The notes beneath the pieces were generated by a model that saw only the letters and a program-made list of their open reading frames with translations, had not been told where the DNA came from and did no database searches. Below are positions 34,052 through 42,290 of a stretch of 64,000 bases of DNA, piece after piece. Location of the stretch: positions 124,001 through 188,000 of the forward strand of contig JAGZEK010000001.1 in the NCBI GenBank assembly GCA_018368345.1, in the 5' to 3' direction. Within the stretch, counting starts at the first letter, position 1; each line of letters starts with the position of its first letter. Made by a program: the position numbers and the translations under genes. The DNA comes from Collinsella sp. GTDB lineage: Bacteria; Actinomycetota; Coriobacteriia; Coriobacteriales; Coriobacteriaceae.

Positions 34052-34188
34052 TGTTCACTCCTTCTTGGGGTTTTAAGCACGGGGCGTGGCCACGATGGGT
34101 TGTCCTCGTGCCTCCTGGCTGCATCCGCGCCGCTCATGGCATTTCGCGGTTTGGACTCGACGCAGCAGGAGCCGACAAAACAATCGGT

Positions 34189-34217
34189 ACTATACGCGCA
34201 TCGGGGGCGTATTTCCA
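34189..34217 (-). promoter_or_regulatory. Candidate rplE promoter
   Basis: The -10 box TATAGT is complementary to ACTATA (34189-34194). A TGGAAA -35-like box lies 17 bp upstream on the minus strand. It would give a leader of about 130 nt. Confidence 0.45.
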
Positions 34218-34301
34218 GAAAAACCTCGTCTGCCTGCACAACTCCACAACTCCCCCGCACAAATGCGTCCGCATGCGACGGAGGAAAACGGATCCCTTGG
34301 C

Positions 34302-34368
34302 AGTTGCGGTGAAATAGGGGCTGTTTGACGGCTTAACTGGCTTAAACAGTCCGTATTCCACCGCAACT
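34302..34368. repeat. 67-bp near-perfect palindrome
   Basis: Arms 34302-34326 and 34344-34368 (25 bp each) pair with three mismatches, with a 17-nt loop. The ends are AGTTGCGGTG and CACCGCAACT and the inner ends CTGTTT and AAACAG. It lies downstream of xdhC and has no T tract. Confidence 0.8.
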
Positions 34369-34385
34369 CATATATGGGGATGCGA

Positions 34386-35429
34386 TTAGCGCTTGCGGGG
34401 AACGAGCTTGGTGCGGCGCAGGTGGATCATCTCGGCGGCGATGGAGATAGCGATCTCCTCGGGGTCCTCGGCCTCGATGGAAACGCCGATCGGCAGGTGC
34501 AGCTCGTCGATCTGCTCCTGCGTAAAGCCCTCCTGCTCCAGGCGGGCGCGCACAAAGGCCGTCTTGCGGCGCGAACCCAAGCAGCCCAGATAGGCGGGTT
34601 TGGCGCGCATGGCCTGAATCACCACGTCGATATCGGACTTGTGACCCGCCGTGGCGACGACCACCAGGTCGCGCGGGCCGATGGGGCACTGCTTGCTCAG
34701 GTTCTTGTAGTCGACCAGACGACGGTCGTAGACACCTGGCACCCATTCGGGGGTCAGCGTGCCGGGGCGGTCGTCGCAAGCCACGACGGCAAAGCCCGCC
34801 GCCGTGAGCACCCGCGCCGTCGCAGCACCCACGTGGCCGCAGCCAAAGATATAGGTCAGGCCCTCGGGGCAGAGCGTCTCGATGTGCGCCGCGGGAATCT
34901 CGGAGGCCGCGTTGGTGTAGGTGACGTTGCTCCCCTCTTCCGCCAGCGAAAGCCCGGGGCAGCCCGCAATGGTGCGGCGCGATTCCTCGCCATGGTACTC
35001 GGCCACATCGCTCTCGAGCGCGCTTGCGATAAACGGCTCAAAGTCGATGACGAAGTCGCCGATGCGCCGATAGGCCAAGACGTCGGCAACCGACTGGAAC
35101 AACGGTGCCTGGGTCGCATCCAGATGCAGGTAGCACAGGCAGATGGCTCCGCCGCAGATCATGCCGGTATCGGAATTCTCGCCGCCCATGGTGTAGCGGA
35201 CCAGACGCGATTTACCCCCGGCCAGGAGCTCGCGCGCCTCATCCAGTGCAAAGAGCTCAATTTTGCCGCCGCCGATAGTGCCCGCCTGGCTGCCATCGGC
35301 AAAGACGGCCATCCAGGCGCCCACGCCGCGCGGCGACGACCCTGCCGTGCCGGCCACGACCACCAGCTCGCACGTCTTACCAGCACGCAGGGTGGCAAGC
35401 GCCGCATTCACAACATCGAGCTTTTCCAT
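34386..35429 (-). CDS. xdhC: XdhC-family molybdenum-enzyme maturation protein
   Basis: 347 residues. VVVAGTAGSSPRGVGAWMAV and GTIGGGKIE are the XdhC N-terminal motif. The C-terminal Rossmann domain has LTYIFGCGHVGAATARVL and PAYLGCLGSRRKTAF. XdhC binds molybdenum cofactor and helps load or sulfurate it into xanthine dehydrogenase-type enzymes. It ends an operon with yqeB (9-bp gap). The target enzyme is likely the one at 59537. Confidence 0.88.
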   Translation of the reverse strand: MEKLDVVNAALATLRAGKTCELVVVAGTAGSSPRGVGAWMAVFADGSQAGTIGGGKIELFALDEARELLAGGKSRLVRYTMGGENSDTGMICGGAICLCYLHLDATQAPLFQSVADVLAYRRIGDFVIDFEPFIASALESDVAEYHGEESRRTIAGCPGLSLAEEGSNVTYTNAASEIPAAHIETLCPEGLTYIFGCGHVGAATARVLTAAGFAVVACDDRPGTLTPEWVPGVYDRRLVDYKNLSKQCPIGPRDLVVVATAGHKSDIDVVIQAMRAKPAYLGCLGSRRKTAFVRARLEQEGFTQEQIDELHLPIGVSIEAEDPEEIAISIAAEMIHLRRTKLVPRKR

Positions 35430-35438
35430 TGCCGCCTT

Positions 35439-36233
35439 CTATCCTCTAAAGACATCGGTGAGCATAGCGAGTGCCTCGAGCACGCCGCCGCCGACCGACG
35501 TCGCTTTGTCCGAAATGTAGTTGATATAGCTGGCATCGCCGCGCGGATCGACATCGGCGCATTTAAAGCCCTCAGTCACCTGCACGCCGTTCGCCAAAAG
35601 CCCGCGCAGACAGCCATCGATCTGCGTGCACATGGGCATATCGCCCGCGTAGCCAATCACGTCTCCGGCGCTCACGATGTCGCCGATGGTGCGGTCGGAC
35701 CGAAACACGCCGGCGGCGGGGCTGTGGATAACACGTTCCTTGCCATAGCCGGCGATAATGCCCGGCACGCCCGTGTTGGGCTGGGGCGAACCTTGGGTAA
35801 TGACACGGCCGAGAAAATGCCCGCGCATGGTCTCGACCACGGCGTCGCAATCGACCGGCGCGGTAAAGCCCGGCCCCACAGCGATGACGGCAGGCGCCAT
35901 GTCGCGCGTGGTGCCCAAGTTGCGCTTAGCCAAAATCGCGTCGACCACAGCCGCGGGCTTAAGCTCGCCGACCATCTGTGCCTGGGGGTCCACCACCACG
36001 GCGACATCCCCCGCCTCGGTAATCTCAAGCACCTCGGCCGACGTCTGCGCCAAGCGGGCGCGAATGTCCTCGACCTCGACCTCGCCCAAGCGAATGGCCT
36101 CGCAAAAACTGATTGTGCGACGGATGCACGTGGGAACCGCGATATCGGCCATAACGACCGAAACGCCGGCGCGCACCAAGCGAGCGGCGACGCCCGTGGC
36201 GATATCGCCGGCGCCGCGAACATAAACGAGCAT
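35439..36233 (-). CDS. yqeB: YqeB / EF2563 selenium-dependent molybdenum hydroxylase system protein
   Basis: 264 residues. MLVYVRGAGDIATGVAARLV is a Rossmann-like start, followed by CEAIRLGEVEVEDIRAR, GPGFTAPVDCDAVVETMRGH and GYAGDMPMCTQIDGCLRGLL, which define this family. It is a marker of selenium-dependent molybdenum hydroxylases. GGGAGG lies upstream of the ATG. It is divergent from yqeC with about 100 bp between. Confidence 0.87.
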   Translation of the reverse strand: MLVYVRGAGDIATGVAARLVRAGVSVVMADIAVPTCIRRTISFCEAIRLGEVEVEDIRARLAQTSAEVLEITEAGDVAVVVDPQAQMVGELKPAAVVDAILAKRNLGTTRDMAPAVIAVGPGFTAPVDCDAVVETMRGHFLGRVITQGSPQPNTGVPGIIAGYGKERVIHSPAAGVFRSDRTIGDIVSAGDVIGYAGDMPMCTQIDGCLRGLLANGVQVTEGFKCADVDPRGDASYINYISDKATSVGGGVLEALAMLTDVFRG

Positions 36234-36335
36234 TCCCGGGGCACCTCCCTGTGCTACGGTTTGAGCAGAGCAAAAGCGGTTCGGCCGCTACTCTGATGAT
36301 TATTTATTATCACAGTATTATACGGCGGTGAACAG

Positions 36336-37073
36336 ATGGAAACGGTTAGCGGCAATCTTGCCTCCGCGCTCAGGATCGAGCCGGGCATTACCGCGATTAT
36401 CGGCAGTGGCGGCAAGTCGACGCTGCTGAAGACGCTGGGTCTCGAGCTCATGCGCACTGGCGGCCGCGTGCTCCTCTGTACCACCACGCACATGTTTCCC
36501 GTCGCCGGCGTGCCATGGGACGGGTCGAGCCGTCGCCTGGACGCCGCGCCTTGGAAGCCGGGGACTCTACATGTTCCCGGCTGCACCTGCGAGGCATGCG
36601 CGGGACTTGTCCGCGGAAGTATCTGCCAGGCGGGTGTTTTGAACCCGGAGACAGGCAAGCTCTCCGCCCCCGCCGAGCCGCTCAACGAGCTGGCGCAGCG
36701 CTTTGACTATGTGTTGGCCGAGGCAGATGGCAGCAAGCGACTCCCGCTCAAGGCACATGCCGCCTGGGAGCCGGTAATTCCCGCCGCCGCGACAAACGTT
36801 GTCTGGGTCGTCGGCGCCTCGGGGCTGGGCAAGCCCGTCGCCGAGGTTGTCCACCGCCCCGAGCTCTTCTGCGAGCGCTGCGGCTGCGAGCCCACCGACG
36901 CTGCCACCCCAGAGCGCGTCGCCCAGGTGCTCAATGCCGAGCTGCAGATGCTGAACCTCAACAATGCCCGTATCATGCTCAACCAAGTCGACACGCTTGC
37001 TGATCCAACGATGGCAGATCGCTTCGAGGCCGCCCTCGGCCGCTCCCTCATCGCCACCAACCTCAAGGGGTAG
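36336..37073 (+). CDS. yqeC: Selenium cofactor biosynthesis protein YqeC
   Basis: 245 residues. AIIGSGGKSTLLKTLGLEL is a P-loop, then LCTTTHMFP, DYVLAEADGSKRLPLKAH and a C-terminal ARIMLNQVDT GTPase-like segment. This is the TIGR03172-type protein linked to selenium insertion into molybdenum hydroxylases. A Cys-rich CTCEACAGLV insert is present. It is the only plus-strand gene in this part of the cluster. Confidence 0.85.
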   Translation: METVSGNLASALRIEPGITAIIGSGGKSTLLKTLGLELMRTGGRVLLCTTTHMFPVAGVPWDGSSRRLDAAPWKPGTLHVPGCTCEACAGLVRGSICQAGVLNPETGKLSAPAEPLNELAQRFDYVLAEADGSKRLPLKAHAAWEPVIPAAATNVVWVVGASGLGKPVAEVVHRPELFCERCGCEPTDAATPERVAQVLNAELQMLNLNNARIMLNQVDTLADPTMADRFEAALGRSLIATNLKG

Positions 37074-37118
37074 CTAAAAGAGCCCCGTCCCAAATTAGCT
37101 ACCCTGGCGGCCTTCCTG

Positions 37119-38486
37119 TTAGCGGGGAACGTAGCGGCCGGGTTGGGCTCCGGTGGGCTCGCCGTCGCGCGCGGCCAGCACGCCGTTCACAAACACAGCC
37201 TTGGCGCGGCCGTGCGCCTCAAAGCCCTCGAGCGGCGTGTAGTCCACGGCCTGATGCTGCGTCGCGGCGCGAATGGTCCAACGCGCGCACGGATCCCACA
37301 CGCACACGTCGGCATCGGCACCCTCGGCAAGACAGCCCTTACGCGGATACATGCCAAAAACGCGCGCCGGGTTCTCGCTCATCAAGCGGCAGAGGTCCTC
37401 GGGGCCCAGCTGGCCCTCAAAGCTCGTGGCAATCGCGACGGGACGATGCTCCACGCCGGGCCCGCCGTTGGGAATCGCGCGGAAATCGTCGCGCCCGCGG
37501 TCCTTTTGCCCGTGCAGGTTAAAGCTGCAGTGGTCGGTGGCGATAGTATCGATCTCGCCGGCCACAAGCGCCTCGCGCAGCGCGGCACGGTCACCGGCAT
37601 GGCGCAGCGGCGGGCTCATCACATACTTGGCACCCGCAAAGCCGTCCTCGCCCTGCTCCAGATAACAGGTGTCGTCGAGCATCAGATACTGGGGGCAGGT
37701 CTCGACATAGATATTCTTCTGCCCGCGCGCTTTGGCAGCACGGATGGCCTCGAGCCCCAGCTTGGTCGAAAGGTGCACCACGTTGACCGGAGCGTCCCCG
37801 GCCAGGTGCGCCAGATACAGCAGGCGGCTCACGGCCTCACCCTCGCACACGTCCGGACGGCTGAGCGCATGCCCCTCGGGCCCATGAATCCCCTGCTCGT
37901 ACACGCGCTTCTGCAGCTCATTCACCAGCGTACCGTTCTCGCAATGCACGCACAGGATACCGCCCAGGCGCTTGAGTTCCTCCAGCACCTCGAGTGTCTC
38001 GGCATCGTTCAAGCGCAGGTGATCGTAGGCAAAGTAGGTCTTAAAGGACGACACGCCTGCCTCGCGCATAGCCACGAGATCGGCGCGGTTGCGCTCGCTC
38101 CACTCGGCGAGTGCCATATGAAAAGCGTAGTTGGCCGTGCAGGTTCCGTCGGCGCGGCGATGCCACTCGGCCAAGGCATCGGGCATGGTCACGCCGCGAT
38201 CGGCCGTCGCGTAGTCCACTATGGTCGTCGTACCACCGCAGGCAGCCGCGCGCGTGCCGGTCTCAAAGCTATCGGCTGTCCAATCCATGCCGGTCCAGCA
38301 CTGCATGTGCGTGTGGCCGTCGATAAAGCCGGGAAACACCCAACAGTCGGTGGCGTCCTGGACGGTATCGCCCTCGCCCGGCTCGATTGCCGCGGCAATC
38401 CGCACAATCTTGTCACCCTCCATGGCAAGATCGGCGCGGCGAAGCCCCTGGGGCGTCACGAGCGCGCCGTTTTTGATGATGATCAT
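37119..38486 (-). CDS. D-hydantoinase / dihydropyrimidinase-type amidohydrolase
   Basis: 455 residues. FPGFIDGHTHMQ (metal HxH), VSSFKTYFAY (carboxylated Lys), GGILCVHCENG (His), VNVVHLST (His) and TIATDHCSFN (Asp) give a complete binuclear site. It opens cyclic ureides. In anaerobic purine/urate-type clusters a hydantoinase like HyuA (YgeZ) acts with YgeW, YgeX and YgeY. mocA-like lies 10 bp upstream, so the two are one transcript. Confidence 0.9.
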   Translation of the reverse strand: MIIIKNGALVTPQGLRRADLAMEGDKIVRIAAAIEPGEGDTVQDATDCWVFPGFIDGHTHMQCWTGMDWTADSFETGTRAAACGGTTTIVDYATADRGVTMPDALAEWHRRADGTCTANYAFHMALAEWSERNRADLVAMREAGVSSFKTYFAYDHLRLNDAETLEVLEELKRLGGILCVHCENGTLVNELQKRVYEQGIHGPEGHALSRPDVCEGEAVSRLLYLAHLAGDAPVNVVHLSTKLGLEAIRAAKARGQKNIYVETCPQYLMLDDTCYLEQGEDGFAGAKYVMSPPLRHAGDRAALREALVAGEIDTIATDHCSFNLHGQKDRGRDDFRAIPNGGPGVEHRPVAIATSFEGQLGPEDLCRLMSENPARVFGMYPRKGCLAEGADADVCVWDPCARWTIRAATQHQAVDYTPLEGFEAHGRAKAVFVNGVLAARDGEPTGAQPGRYVPR

Positions 38487-38495
38487 TATTGCTCC

Positions 38496-39110
38496 TTATT
38501 GATTGATGCAGTTGGCCACGCGATCAAAATACGAGCAGGCGGCGATATGCTCCGTTATGCGTTGCTGTCCCTTGGCGGTATCGACGTCCCACAGCTCGTA
38601 GGCTCGCGCCTCGACCAGCACCACGTCGATGCGGTCCTTGAGGATCGAACCGCCACCGTCCTTGCCCTCAAGACACATAAGTGCATCGAACAGTTCCGCC
38701 GGAAAGAGCACCGGACTCGAAGGCTCACCGTTGCACGCAAGACGAACCGGATGCTTGCGGCCACGCTCATCAAACGCGCGAACCATGGCCTCAAAAGAAT
38801 CCGAACTCACAAGCGGCTGGTCGCCGGGCAAAAAGAGGCAACCCTTCCAGCCGCGGCTCACCCCCCACGAAAGGCCCGCACGGACGCTTTCACTGCGCAG
38901 CTTGCCATCGTGCAGCACGCACGGGCAATGCTTGTCCTCGCAAATCTGGGCGACCTCGGGCCAACGCGTCGAAACCACAACGTCAAAGCCCCGGGGAACC
39001 GAATCGATAGTCCGAGCAATCAGCGGCTTGCCATAGATATCGGCAAGCATCTTGTTAGAGCCAAACCGCTTGCCCTCGCCCGAAGCCATAATGACGCATC
39101 CAAGTTTCAT
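38496..39110 (-). CDS. MobA/MocA-type nucleotidyltransferase (molybdenum cofactor cytidylyltransferase-like)
   Basis: 204 residues from ATG 39110 (AGGGGAGG 8 nt upstream). VIMASGEGKRFGSNKMLADI is the nucleotide-binding GxxxRxGxxK loop and FLPGDQPLVSS the metal/base site. MocA adds CMP to the molybdenum cofactor for xanthine dehydrogenase-type enzymes. The call as MocA rests on the context of xdhC, yqeB and yqeC. The protein is a little divergent from E. coli MocA. Confidence 0.8.
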   Translation of the reverse strand: MKLGCVIMASGEGKRFGSNKMLADIYGKPLIARTIDSVPRGFDVVVSTRWPEVAQICEDKHCPCVLHDGKLRSESVRAGLSWGVSRGWKGCLFLPGDQPLVSSDSFEAMVRAFDERGRKHPVRLACNGEPSSPVLFPAELFDALMCLEGKDGGGSILKDRIDVVLVEARAYELWDVDTAKGQQRITEHIAACSYFDRVANCINQ

Positions 39111-39197
39111 GGTGATACCTCCCCTGAAACCATCGTACCCATAACTCGCGCCGCGGGCATCCACATCGAAAGCGCTTATCCCGCACGCCCGCGATGC

Positions 39198-39237
39198 AAA
39201 AAAGGGGCACCCCGCCGGTTGGCAGAGCGCCCCCTTT
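39198..39237 (-). terminator. ygeW terminator
   Basis: On the minus strand AAAGGGGGCGC...GGGTGCCCC is followed by a T7 run. It separates ygeW from mocA-like, so the latter needs its own promoter or read-through. Confidence 0.75.
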
Positions 39238-39260
39238 ACATGGCTTACCTCAGCGCGGCT

Positions 39261-40463
39261 TTAGGCCTGGAACCAACGGGCGGTGTTGCGCTCGTCGAGG
39301 GCCTTGAGGGTAGCGGCGGGATCGGCAACCTTCTGCAGGAACATCATGGCTGCGATGGCGTACGGCTTGTAGCTGGCCTCCTTGTACATGCCCACGCGGT
39401 GCATGTCGAAGACGTCGGCGTTGACCTCGCCGTGCTCGCAGGAGACACCGGAGATGTCGGCGGGCAGCGGATGCATAAAGATGGTGTCCTGGCCGTTGGC
39501 GGTCTTCTCCATGAGCTCGGTCGTGGAGCACCAATCCTGATGGGTGGCGTTCTGGGCGAGCAGCTCCTTCTCGAGCGCTGCGATGCCGGCGTCGTCGCCC
39601 TCGGCGTACAGGTTGGTGCGCTTCTCCATGGCGGCAAACGGAGCCCAGCTCTTCGGGATCACGATGTCGGCGCCCTCGAAGGCCTCGGCCATGGTGTTGA
39701 CCTGCTTAAAGGTGGTGCCGGACTCGGCGGCATAACCCTTGGCGCGCTCGACGACCTCGGGCATGAGGTCGTAGCCCTCGGGGTGGGCCAAGGTGACGTC
39801 CATGCCAAAACGGGGCAGCAGGCTGATCAGCGACTGCGGGCAGGACAGCGGCTTGCCGTAAGAGGGCGAGTAGGCCCAGGTGACGGCAACCTTTTTGCCC
39901 TTGAGGTTCTCAAGACCGCCAAACTCGTTGATGAGGTAGAGCATGTCGGCAGAGGACTGCGTGGGGTGGTCGGAATCGGACTGCAGGGAGATGAGCGTGG
40001 GACGGTGATCCAGAACGCCGTCCTCGTAGGCCTGCTGGACAGACTCGGAGACCTCGGCCATGTAGGCGTCGCCCTTGCCGATGTACATGTCGTCGCGGAT
40101 GCCGATGACGTCGGCCATGAAGGAGATCATGGTAGCGGTCTCGCGGACGGTCTCGCCGTGAGCGATCTGGGACTTCTTCTCGTCCAGGTCCTGCAGCTCA
40201 AGACCGAGCAGGTTGGCTGCCTTAGAGAAGGAGAAGCGCGTACGGGTGGAGTTGTCACGGAACAGGGAGACGGCCAGACCCGAATCGAAGATCTTGGACG
40301 AAACGTTGTTCTCGCGCAGCTCGCGCAGGGCGTCGGCAACGATGTAGAGAGCCTTGAGCTCATCGGTGGTCTTGTCCCAGGTGTGCAGGAAGTCGCTGCC
40401 GTACATGCCCTTAAAATCGAGGCCGTTCAGCTGCTCGACGAGCTCGGTAAACTTAGCGTCCAT
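39261..40463 (-). CDS. ygeW: Knotted carbamoyltransferase YgeW
   Basis: 400 residues from ATG 40463 (AAAGGA 8 nt upstream). The carbamoyl-phosphate loop is SLFRDNSTRTRFSF, then HGETVRETATMISFMADVIG, DSDHPTQSSADML (with HPTQ) and FMHPLPAD. The length and motifs fit YgeW, a transcarbamoylase of unsettled substrate found in the selenium/purine cluster. It likely generates or uses carbamoyl phosphate in ureide breakdown to make ATP. Confidence 0.9.
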   Translation of the reverse strand: MDAKFTELVEQLNGLDFKGMYGSDFLHTWDKTTDELKALYIVADALRELRENNVSSKIFDSGLAVSLFRDNSTRTRFSFSKAANLLGLELQDLDEKKSQIAHGETVRETATMISFMADVIGIRDDMYIGKGDAYMAEVSESVQQAYEDGVLDHRPTLISLQSDSDHPTQSSADMLYLINEFGGLENLKGKKVAVTWAYSPSYGKPLSCPQSLISLLPRFGMDVTLAHPEGYDLMPEVVERAKGYAAESGTTFKQVNTMAEAFEGADIVIPKSWAPFAAMEKRTNLYAEGDDAGIAALEKELLAQNATHQDWCSTTELMEKTANGQDTIFMHPLPADISGVSCEHGEVNADVFDMHRVGMYKEASYKPYAIAAMMFLQKVADPAATLKALDERNTARWFQA

Positions 40464-40664
40464 GTAAATGTCCTTTCTAAAGGTGAAACGATCGCAATGA
40501 GTAGACGTGCTCCGGCATGCGCGTGTGGCTAGAACATGCAGAGCACCATGACGAGGACCCGCCACCGTTGAGGAAGCATGGGAGATAACGACCGCGGGCC
40601 CCAAGTCAACAGGGGGTGCCGGGGACACGGGCGGCCCCCGGCTCAACAAAATCGAGGAATGGGA

Positions 40665-42050
40665 CTAATCGATCTTGTTGTTGGTCAGACCGGCGCGGAA
40701 CACGGTGGCGTCGCCATCGGCCTTGCTCGGATCGTAGAGGTTCAGGGCAGCCACGTACATGGCGGCAGCGGTGACCAGGTCGTCCTTGTAGGTGACCTCG
40801 TTGGGAGCGTGAGCCTGAGACTCGGCACCCGGGCCAAAGCCCACGCAGGGGATGCCGTAGCGGCCCTGGATGGAAACGCAGTTCGTGGAGAAGGTCCACT
40901 TGTCGCACAGCGGGCGACCGGTGCGCTTGTCCATGCTGGGCTCGCAGCCGATGCGCTCGTTACCGAACATGGCCTTGTGAGCGTCGACGAGGGCCTTGAC
41001 GTGCGGAGCGGTCTCCTTGTTGATCCACGTGGGGAAGTAAGCCTCGGTCTCGTAGACCTCGCCGGTCCAGGACGGACGGTCGTACATGTACATGGAGACC
41101 TTCACGTCGTCGCCGTACTTCTTGGCGGCCGGCAGGTTGCGGATCTCGTCCAGGCAGGACTCCCAGGTCTCACCGGCGGTCATGCGACGGTCGATGGAGA
41201 TGGCGCAGGAATCGGCCACGGCGCAGCGGCTGGGGCTGGTGTAGAAGATCTGGCTGACGGTGCAGGTGCCGCGGCCCAGGAAGCGGGCATCCTCGAAGTG
41301 CTCGGGGTTGTACTTGGGGTCGAGCATCTTGACGAGACCCTTGATATCGGTCGACTCGTCGCAGCCGTTGTTGTTGAGGGCGCGGACGTCGGCGATGATA
41401 TCGGCCATCTTGTAGATGGCGTTGTCGCCGCGGTCGGGAGCGGAGCCGTGGCAGGAGGTGCCGTGAACGTCGACGCGGATCTCCATGCGGCCGCGGTGAC
41501 CGCGATAGATGCCGCCGTCGGTGGGCTCGGTGGAAATGACGAACTCGGGCTTAATGCCGTCCTTGTTGTAGATGTACTGCCAGCACATGCCGTCGCAGTC
41601 CTCTTCCTGGACGGTGCCGACGACCATGATCTTGTAGCCCTCGGGGATGAGGCCCATGTCCTTCATCATCTTGGCAGCGTAGGTAGCGGAAGCCATGCCG
41701 CCCTCCTGGTCGGAGCCGCCGCGGCCGTAGATGATCTCGTCGGTCTCGTAGCCCTCATAGGGATCGGCGTCCCAGTTCTCGATGTTGCCGATGCCGACGG
41801 TGTCGATGTGGGAGTCGATGGCGATGATCTTGTCGCCCTCGCCCATAAAGCCCATGACGTTGCCCAGGCCGTCGACCTTGACCTCGTCATAGCCAAGGCT
41901 CTCCATCTCGGCCTTGATGCAGGCGACAACCTCGCCCTCCTCGCAGGACTCAGAGGGGTGGGAGATCATGGCGCGCAGGAAGCGAGTCATATCAGCACGA
42001 TGAGACTCAGCAGCAGCCTTAATGGCATCAAAATCGAGTTCTTTAGTCAT
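40665..42050 (-). CDS. ygeY: YgeY-family selenium metabolism-linked hydrolase (M20 peptidase family)
   Basis: 461 residues from ATG 42050 (AAAGG about 9 nt upstream). IAIDSHIDTVGIGN (first metal His and Asp), YGRGGSDQEGGMASA (bridging Asp), TVQEEDCDGMCW (Glu-Glu), EPTDGGI and a final GFGPGAESQAHAPNE (His) are M20 metal-site motifs. Works with ygeX and ygeW. The leader contains the 118-bp nested palindrome at 42157-42274. Confidence 0.9.
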   Translation of the reverse strand: MTKELDFDAIKAAAESHRADMTRFLRAMISHPSESCEEGEVVACIKAEMESLGYDEVKVDGLGNVMGFMGEGDKIIAIDSHIDTVGIGNIENWDADPYEGYETDEIIYGRGGSDQEGGMASATYAAKMMKDMGLIPEGYKIMVVGTVQEEDCDGMCWQYIYNKDGIKPEFVISTEPTDGGIYRGHRGRMEIRVDVHGTSCHGSAPDRGDNAIYKMADIIADVRALNNNGCDESTDIKGLVKMLDPKYNPEHFEDARFLGRGTCTVSQIFYTSPSRCAVADSCAISIDRRMTAGETWESCLDEIRNLPAAKKYGDDVKVSMYMYDRPSWTGEVYETEAYFPTWINKETAPHVKALVDAHKAMFGNERIGCEPSMDKRTGRPLCDKWTFSTNCVSIQGRYGIPCVGFGPGAESQAHAPNEVTYKDDLVTAAAMYVAALNLYDPSKADGDATVFRAGLTNNKID

Positions 42051-42156
42051 AACAGTCAACCTTTCTACAAGGGTTTACCTACAGGTGGATTTCTTTCAGA
42101 TAGATTACTTGTGCCAAGCAGCGTGAGGTCGAGCACCCGGCAAGCAAGTTAACGTA

Positions 42157-42274
42157 GGGCAGTGGAGCATATGTTTACTCCGTCGCGAGTTCCGCACGAG
42201 CCGGAGAGCACTTAATGTGCTCTCCGTGCGAGCAGGACTGTCCGAGCAGGGAGTAAACATATGCTCCACTGCCC
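42157..42274. repeat. 118-bp nested palindrome between ygeX and ygeY
   Basis: The outer arms 42157-42181 and 42250-42274 are perfectly complementary over 25 bp (GGGCAGTGGAGCATATG... and its complement). Inside, GGAGAGCAC-ttaat-GTGCTCTCC (42203-42225) forms a second perfect hairpin, extended by GCACG/CGTGC. The element ends 16 bp before the ygeX stop codon, so a transcript of ygeX-ygeY would carry it. Confidence 0.9.
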
Positions 42275-42290
42275 GGCCAGGTTAGACCTG

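Larger units (their letters stand above)
34052..34385. other. rplE upstream gap (no rplX) with promoter and palindrome
   Basis: All three minus-strand frames were read and none resembles the end of L24. On the minus strand TATAGT (34194-34189) with TGGAAA 17 bp upstream is a plausible promoter for rplE. A long palindrome lies at 34302-34368. Confidence 0.55.

Noticed and set aside
34052..34300. Remnant of rplX upstream of rplE
   Set aside because: All three minus-strand frames were read and none gives a KOW motif or L24-like end.
37143..40532. 1129-residue plus-strand ORF opposite hydantoinase, mocA and ygeW
   Set aside because: It is antisense to three well-supported enzymes and is a by-product of GC-rich codon use.
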